Below are positions 59,301-64,000 of a stretch of DNA of 64,000 bases, one piece after another. The stretch lies in the NCBI GenBank assembly GCA_030522415.1, contig JAMASW010000059.1, positions 1-64,000 of the forward strand, in the 5' to 3' direction. The stretch is from Channallabes apus (taxonomy: Eukaryota; Chordata; Actinopteri; Siluriformes; Clariidae). Position 1 is the stretch's first letter. Each line of letters begins with the position of its first letter. The notes under the pieces are model-generated. The model was not told the origin of the DNA. It made no database searches and worked only from the letters and a program-made list of their open reading frames with translations. The position numbers and the translations under genes were made by a program.

Positions 59301-62300
59301 CAGGACAGAGTTTTTTACTTCATTTCAACTTACCAAAAATTGTCCCATAATTTTTATGGTTCTTTTTTACCTTGTTTCAGGATTTTTGACCATCAGGACA
59401 GGTAAGCGCAGCAGGTAAGTATTTTTCTTTGACTTAATTTTGTTGTTTTTCAGGCTGGTGGAAGACAAAGAGAAGATCCGAGTCCAACTCCATCGGGTGG
59501 CACTGGCTGGGTTAGGTTTGGGAAAATGACCGTGGTTCCATTACCCCGCAAAGAACCCAAGTGGGGTTAGGTTTAGGGAAAAAGGGGGGGTAGAGGTTAA
59601 GACAATTAGGGAAACGGTCCGGGGGCAGGGTCCAAGGCAAGGGAACTTTGGGGATAGGGTGGGATGGGGGATAGGGTAGGGAAACTCGGGTCCCTGCAGG
59701 ACTAGAACCAACGTTATGCACGGGCCTACCACGACTTTATCAGTCCCAGACCCCTCAAAACCTCCCCTGTAGCTCTGAAAAACATCCCTCCCCTTGGTTA
59801 ACACTTTGAGCTCTTTGTTGCAAGTCTATTTGGCGCTACGTTTCGGTTTATCTTAACCTTCATCAGGCTTAGACTTGCATTTTGATGTTCCTCCTGGCTG
59901 CTTCGATGCTAGAGTGATGAAAACTCTGGTAAACTGACCTTTTAAACACATGGGATACACCCCCTTGTTGAAAAAATTGCTCCTTAAATAACAGCCAAGG
60001 AAAAATAATTTGCTTTACAATTTTTCTGAAAGTTATTTTCTTCTTTAAATTATTTAACTTCAGAAAATAAGTGCACCAGGTAATTATTAAACTTTTTCCA
60101 AGTTTCCAAAAATTGTCCCATGATTTTTTTCATGTATTTATGGTTCTTTTTTCCTTTTTTCAGGATTTTTGACCATCAGGACAGAGTTTTTTACTTCATT
60201 TCAACTTACCAAAAATTGTCCCATAATTTTTATGGTTCTTTTTTACCTTGTTTCAGGATTTTTGACCATCAGGACAGGTAAGCGCAGCAGGTAAGTATTT
60301 TTCTTTGACTTAATTTTGTTGTTTTTCAGGCTGGTGGAAGACAAAGAGAAGATCCGAGTCCAACTCCATCGGGTGGCACTGGCTGGGTTAGGTTTGGGAA
60401 AATGACCGTGGTTCCATTACCCCGCAAAGAACCCAAGTGGGGTTAGGTTTAGGGAAAAAGGGGGGGTAGAGGTTAAGACAATTAGGGAAACGGTCCGGGG
60501 GCAGGGTCCAAGGCAAGGGAACTTTGGGGATAGGGTGGGATGGGGGATAGGGTAGGGAAACTCGGGTCCCTGCAGGACTAGAACCAACGTTATGCACGGG
60601 CCTACCACGACTTTATCAGTCCCAGACCCCTCAAAACCTCCCCTGTAGCTCTGAAAAACATCCCTCCCCTTGGTTAACACTTTGAGCTCTTTGTTGCAAG
60701 TCTATTTGGCGCTACGTTTCGGTTTATCTTAACCTTCATCAGGCTTAGACTTGCATTTTGATGTTCCTCCTGGCTGCTTCGATGCTAGAGTGATGAAAAC
60801 TCTGGTAAACTGACCTTTTAAACACATGGGATACACCCCCTTGTTGAAAAAATTGCTCCTTAAATAACAGCCAAGGAAAAATAATTTGCTTTACAATTTT
60901 TCTGAAAGTTATTTTCTTCTTTAAATTATTTAACTTCAGAAAATAAGTGCACCAGGTAATTATTAAACTTTTTCCAAGTTTCCAAAAATTGTCCCATGAT
61001 TTTTTTCATGTATTTATGGTTCTTTTTTCCTTTTTTCAGGATTTTTGACCATCAGGACAGAGTTTTTTACTTCATTTCAACTTACCAAAAATTGTCCCAT
61101 AATTTTTATGGTTCTTTTTTACCTTGTTTCAGGATTTTTGACCATCAGGACAGGTAAGCGCAGCAGGTAAGTATTTTTCTTTGACTTAATTTTGTTGTTT
61201 TTCAGGCTGGTGGAAGACAAAGAGAAGATCCGAGTCCAACTCCATCGGGTGGCACTGGCTGGGTTAGGTTTGGGAAAATGACCGTGGTTCCATTACCCCG
61301 CAAAGAACCCAAGTGGGGTTAGGTTTAGGGAAAAAGGGGGGGTAGAGGTTAAGACAATTAGGGAAACGGTCCGGGGGCAGGGTCCAAGGCAAGGGAACTT
61401 TGGGGATAGGGTGGGATGGGGGATAGGGTAGGGAAACTCGGGTCCCTGCAGGACTAGAACCAACGTTATGCACGGGCCTACCACGACTTTATCAGTCCCA
61501 GACCCCTCAAAACCTCCCCTGTAGCTCTGAAAAACATCCCTCCCCTTGGTTAACACTTTGAGCTCTTTGTTGCAAGTCTATTTGGCGCTACGTTTCGGTT
61601 TATCTTAACCTTCATCAGGCTTAGACTTGCATTTTGATGTTCCTCCTGGCTGCTTCGATGCTAGAGTGATGAAAACTCTGGTAAACTGACCTTTTAAACA
61701 CATGGGATACACCCCCTTGTTGAAAAAATTGCTCCTTAAATAACAGCCAAGGAAAAATAATTTGCTTTACAATTTTTCTGAAAGTTATTTTCTTCTTTAA
61801 ATTATTTAACTTCAGAAAATAAGTGCACCATGTAATTATTAAACTTTTTCCAAGTTTCCAAAAATTGTCCCATGATTTTTTTCATGTATTTATGGTTCTT
61901 TTTTCCTTTTTTCAGGATTTTTGACCATCAGGACAGAGTTTTTTACTTCATTTCAACTTACCAAAAATTGTCCCATAATTTTTATGGTTCTTTTTTACCT
62001 TGTTTCAGGATTTTTGACCATCAGGACAGGTAAGCGCAGCAGGTAAGTATTTTTCTTTGACTTAATTTTGTTGTTTTTCAGGCTGGTGGAAGACAAAGAG
62101 AAGATCCGAGTCCAACTCCATCGGGTGGCACTGGCTGGGTTAGGTTTGGGAAAATGACCGTGGTTCCATTACCCCGCAAAGAACCCAAGTGGGGTTAGGT
62201 TTAGGGAAAAAGGGGGGGTAGAGGTTAAGACAATTAGGGAAACGGTCCGGGGGCAGGGTCCAAGGCAAGGGAACTTTGGGGATAGGGTGGGATGGGGGAT

Positions 62301-64000
62301 AGGGTAGGGAAACTCGGGTCCCTGCAGGACTAGAACCAACGTTATGCACGGGCCTACCACGACTTTATCAGTCCCAGACCCCTCAAAACCTCCCCTGTAG
62401 CTCTGAAAAACATCCCTCCCCTTGGTTAACACTTTGAGCTCTTTGTTGCAAGTCTATTTGGCGCTACGTTTCGGTTTATCTTAACCTTCATCAGGCTTAG
62501 ACTTGCATTTTGATGTTCCTCCTGGCTGCTTCGATGCTAGAGTGATGAAAACTCTGGTAAACTGACCTTTTAAACACATGGGATACACCCCCTTGTTGAA
62601 AAAATTGCTCCTTAAATAACAGCCAAGGAAAAATAATTTGCTTTACAATTTTTCTGAAAGTTATTTTCTTCTTTAAATTATTTAACTTCAGAAAATAAGT
62701 GCACCAGGTAATTATTAAACTTTTTCCAAGTTTCCAAAAATTGTCCCATGATTTTTTTCATGTATTTATGGTTCTTTTTTCCTTTTTTCAGGATTTTTGA
62801 CCATCAGGACAGAGTTTTTTACTTCATTTCAACTTACCAAAAATTGTCCCATAATTTTTATGGTTCTTTTTTACCTTGTTTCAGGATTTTTGACCATCAG
62901 GACAGGTAAGCGCAGCAGGTAAGTATTTTTCTTTGACTTAATTTTGTTGTTTTTCAGGCTGGTGGAAGACAAAGAGAAGATCCGAGTCCAACTCCATCGG
63001 GTGGCACTGGCTGGGTTAGGTTTGGGAAAATGACCGTGGTTCCATTACCCCGCAAAGAACCCAAGTGGGGTTAGGTTTAGGGAAAAAGGGGGGGTAGAGG
63101 TTAAGACAATTAGGGAAACGGTCCGGGGGCAGGGTCCAAGGCAAGGGAACTTTGGGGATAGGGTGGGATGGGGGATAGGGTAGGGAAACTCGGGTCCCTG
63201 CAGGACTAGAACCAACGTTATGCACGGGCCTACCACGACTTTATCAGTCCCAGACCCCTCAAAACCTCCCCTGTAGCTCTGAAAAACATCCCTCCCCTTG
63301 GTTAACACTTTGAGCTCTTTGTTGCAAGTCTATTTGGCGCTACGTTTCGGTTTATCTTAACCTTCATCAGGCTTAGACTTGCATTTTGATGTTCCTCCTG
63401 GCTGCTTCGATGCTAGAGTGATGAAAACTCTGGTAAACTGACCTTTTAAACACATGGGATACACCCCCTTGTTGAAAAAATTGCTCCTTAAATAACAGCC
63501 AAGGAAAAATAATTTGCTTTACAATTTTTCTGAAAGTTATTTTCTTCTTTAAATTATTTAACTTCAGAAAATAAGTGCACCAGGTAATTATTAAACTTTT
63601 TCCAAGTTTCCAAAAATTGTCCCATGATTTTTTTCATGTATTTATGGTTCTTTTTTCCTTTTTTCAGGATTTTTGACCATCAGGACAGAGTTTTTTACTT
63701 CATTTCAACTTACCAAAAATTGTCCCATAATTTTTATGGTTCTTTTTTACCTTGTTTCAGGATTTTTGACCATCAGGACAGGTAAGCGCAGCAGGTAAGT
63801 ATTTTTCTTTGACTTAATTTTGTTGTTTTTCAGGCTGGTGGAAGACAAAGAGAAGATCCGAGTCCAACTCCATCGGGTGGCACTGGCTGGGTTAGGTTTG
63901 GGAAAATGACCGTGGTTCCATTACCCCGCAAAGAACCCAAGTGGGGTTAGGTTTAGGGAAAAAGGGGGGGTAGAGGTTAAGACAATTAGGGAAACGGTCC

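Larger units (their letters stand above)
19201..64000 (+). repeat. 876-bp satellite array, 51 full units plus a partial one
   Basis: Units start at 19201, 20077, 20953 and so on; the 51st starts at 63013 and the 52nd at 63889 runs off the window. Most units are 876 bp, units 7 and 13-17 are 875 bp (six G instead of seven), and unit 39 is 894 bp. Each is joined through GGCACTGGCT-GGGTTAGGTTTGGG. Module order within a unit: telomere-like head, G run, a ~130-bp module shared with the long element, TGCACGGGCC, a minus-strand hammerhead-like fold (offset about +310 to +370), an A/T-rich middle, a ~100-bp internal duplication, splice-like motifs and the common end. The recurring 69-, 76- and 87-residue minus-strand readings start on non-ATG codons or in repeat DNA and are not supported as genes. 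Confidence 0.98.

Noticed and set aside
19204..63308. Repeated 69-, 76- and 87-residue minus-strand ORFs, one set per array unit
   Set aside because: They are rich in Pro and derive from telomere-like G-rich repeats on the other strand. The 87-residue frame starts on GTG, lengths change with a one-base G-run difference, and the sequence resembles no protein family. Copy identity comes from tandem duplication.
19201..64000. A CRISPR array, because of regular spacing
   Set aside because: The 876-bp units are whole repeats with no unique spacers, and the context is a vertebrate-type chromosome end.

Overview
The window looks like the end of a teleost fish chromosome. It runs from transposon-filled interior sequence on the left toward a telomere lying beyond the right edge. 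The fish assignment rests on a fish-type L2 LINE, a tRNA-derived SINE of a kind common in otophysan fishes (catfish-like, inferred), a class I endogenous retrovirus and TTAGGG repeats. All clean telomeric motifs read TTAGGG on the + strand, which places the chromosome end to the right. I see no intact host protein-coding gene.

Region 1, about 1-8650: a decayed endogenous retrovirus on the minus strand. Gag-like sequence lies at 7.1-8.25 kb, reverse transcriptase at 5.2-6.45 kb, RNase H at 4.67-5.07 kb and integrase at 1-660, where it runs off the window. A 5'-truncated L2-type LINE (about 665-4665, also minus) is nested in the RNase H end. It keeps the tail of an ORF1 esterase domain and nearly all of ORF2 (endonuclease plus reverse transcriptase). 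ORF2 has one in-frame stop and appears to have lost the residues just before the catalytic Asp-Asp pair.

Region 2, about 8650-19200: a subtelomeric mosaic separated by short TTAGGG tracts. It holds copies of a long telomere-associated element. The most complete copy is 14416-17621, about 2.94 kb without a SINE insertion. Other copies are 12617-14401, 17622-19180 and two short ones at 9937 and 10294. It also holds one full and one truncated founder copy of a short element (11572-12572) and a diverged relative at the left edge (8660-9200). Several copies break off directly into TTAGGG, as expected if broken ends were healed by telomere addition.

Region 3, 19201-64000: 51 complete head-to-tail copies, plus a partial 52nd, of an 876-bp short element. 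The copies are almost identical; I noticed only a few point differences outside one variant block.

The most interesting signal is a hammerhead-ribozyme-like fold on the minus strand of every 876-bp unit. A second version at 8964-9017 has different stem sequences that still pair. Hammerheads of this type are known from Penelope-like retroelements and animal retrozymes. The short and long elements share a head motif (TGCACGGGCC), a roughly 130-bp internal module and an identical right end (GGCACTGGCT) fused to GGGTTAGG. I infer one family of telomere-anchored, Penelope/retrozyme-like elements, of which the 876-bp array is a ribozyme-bearing short form. Ribozyme activity, transcription and any mobility remain untested.
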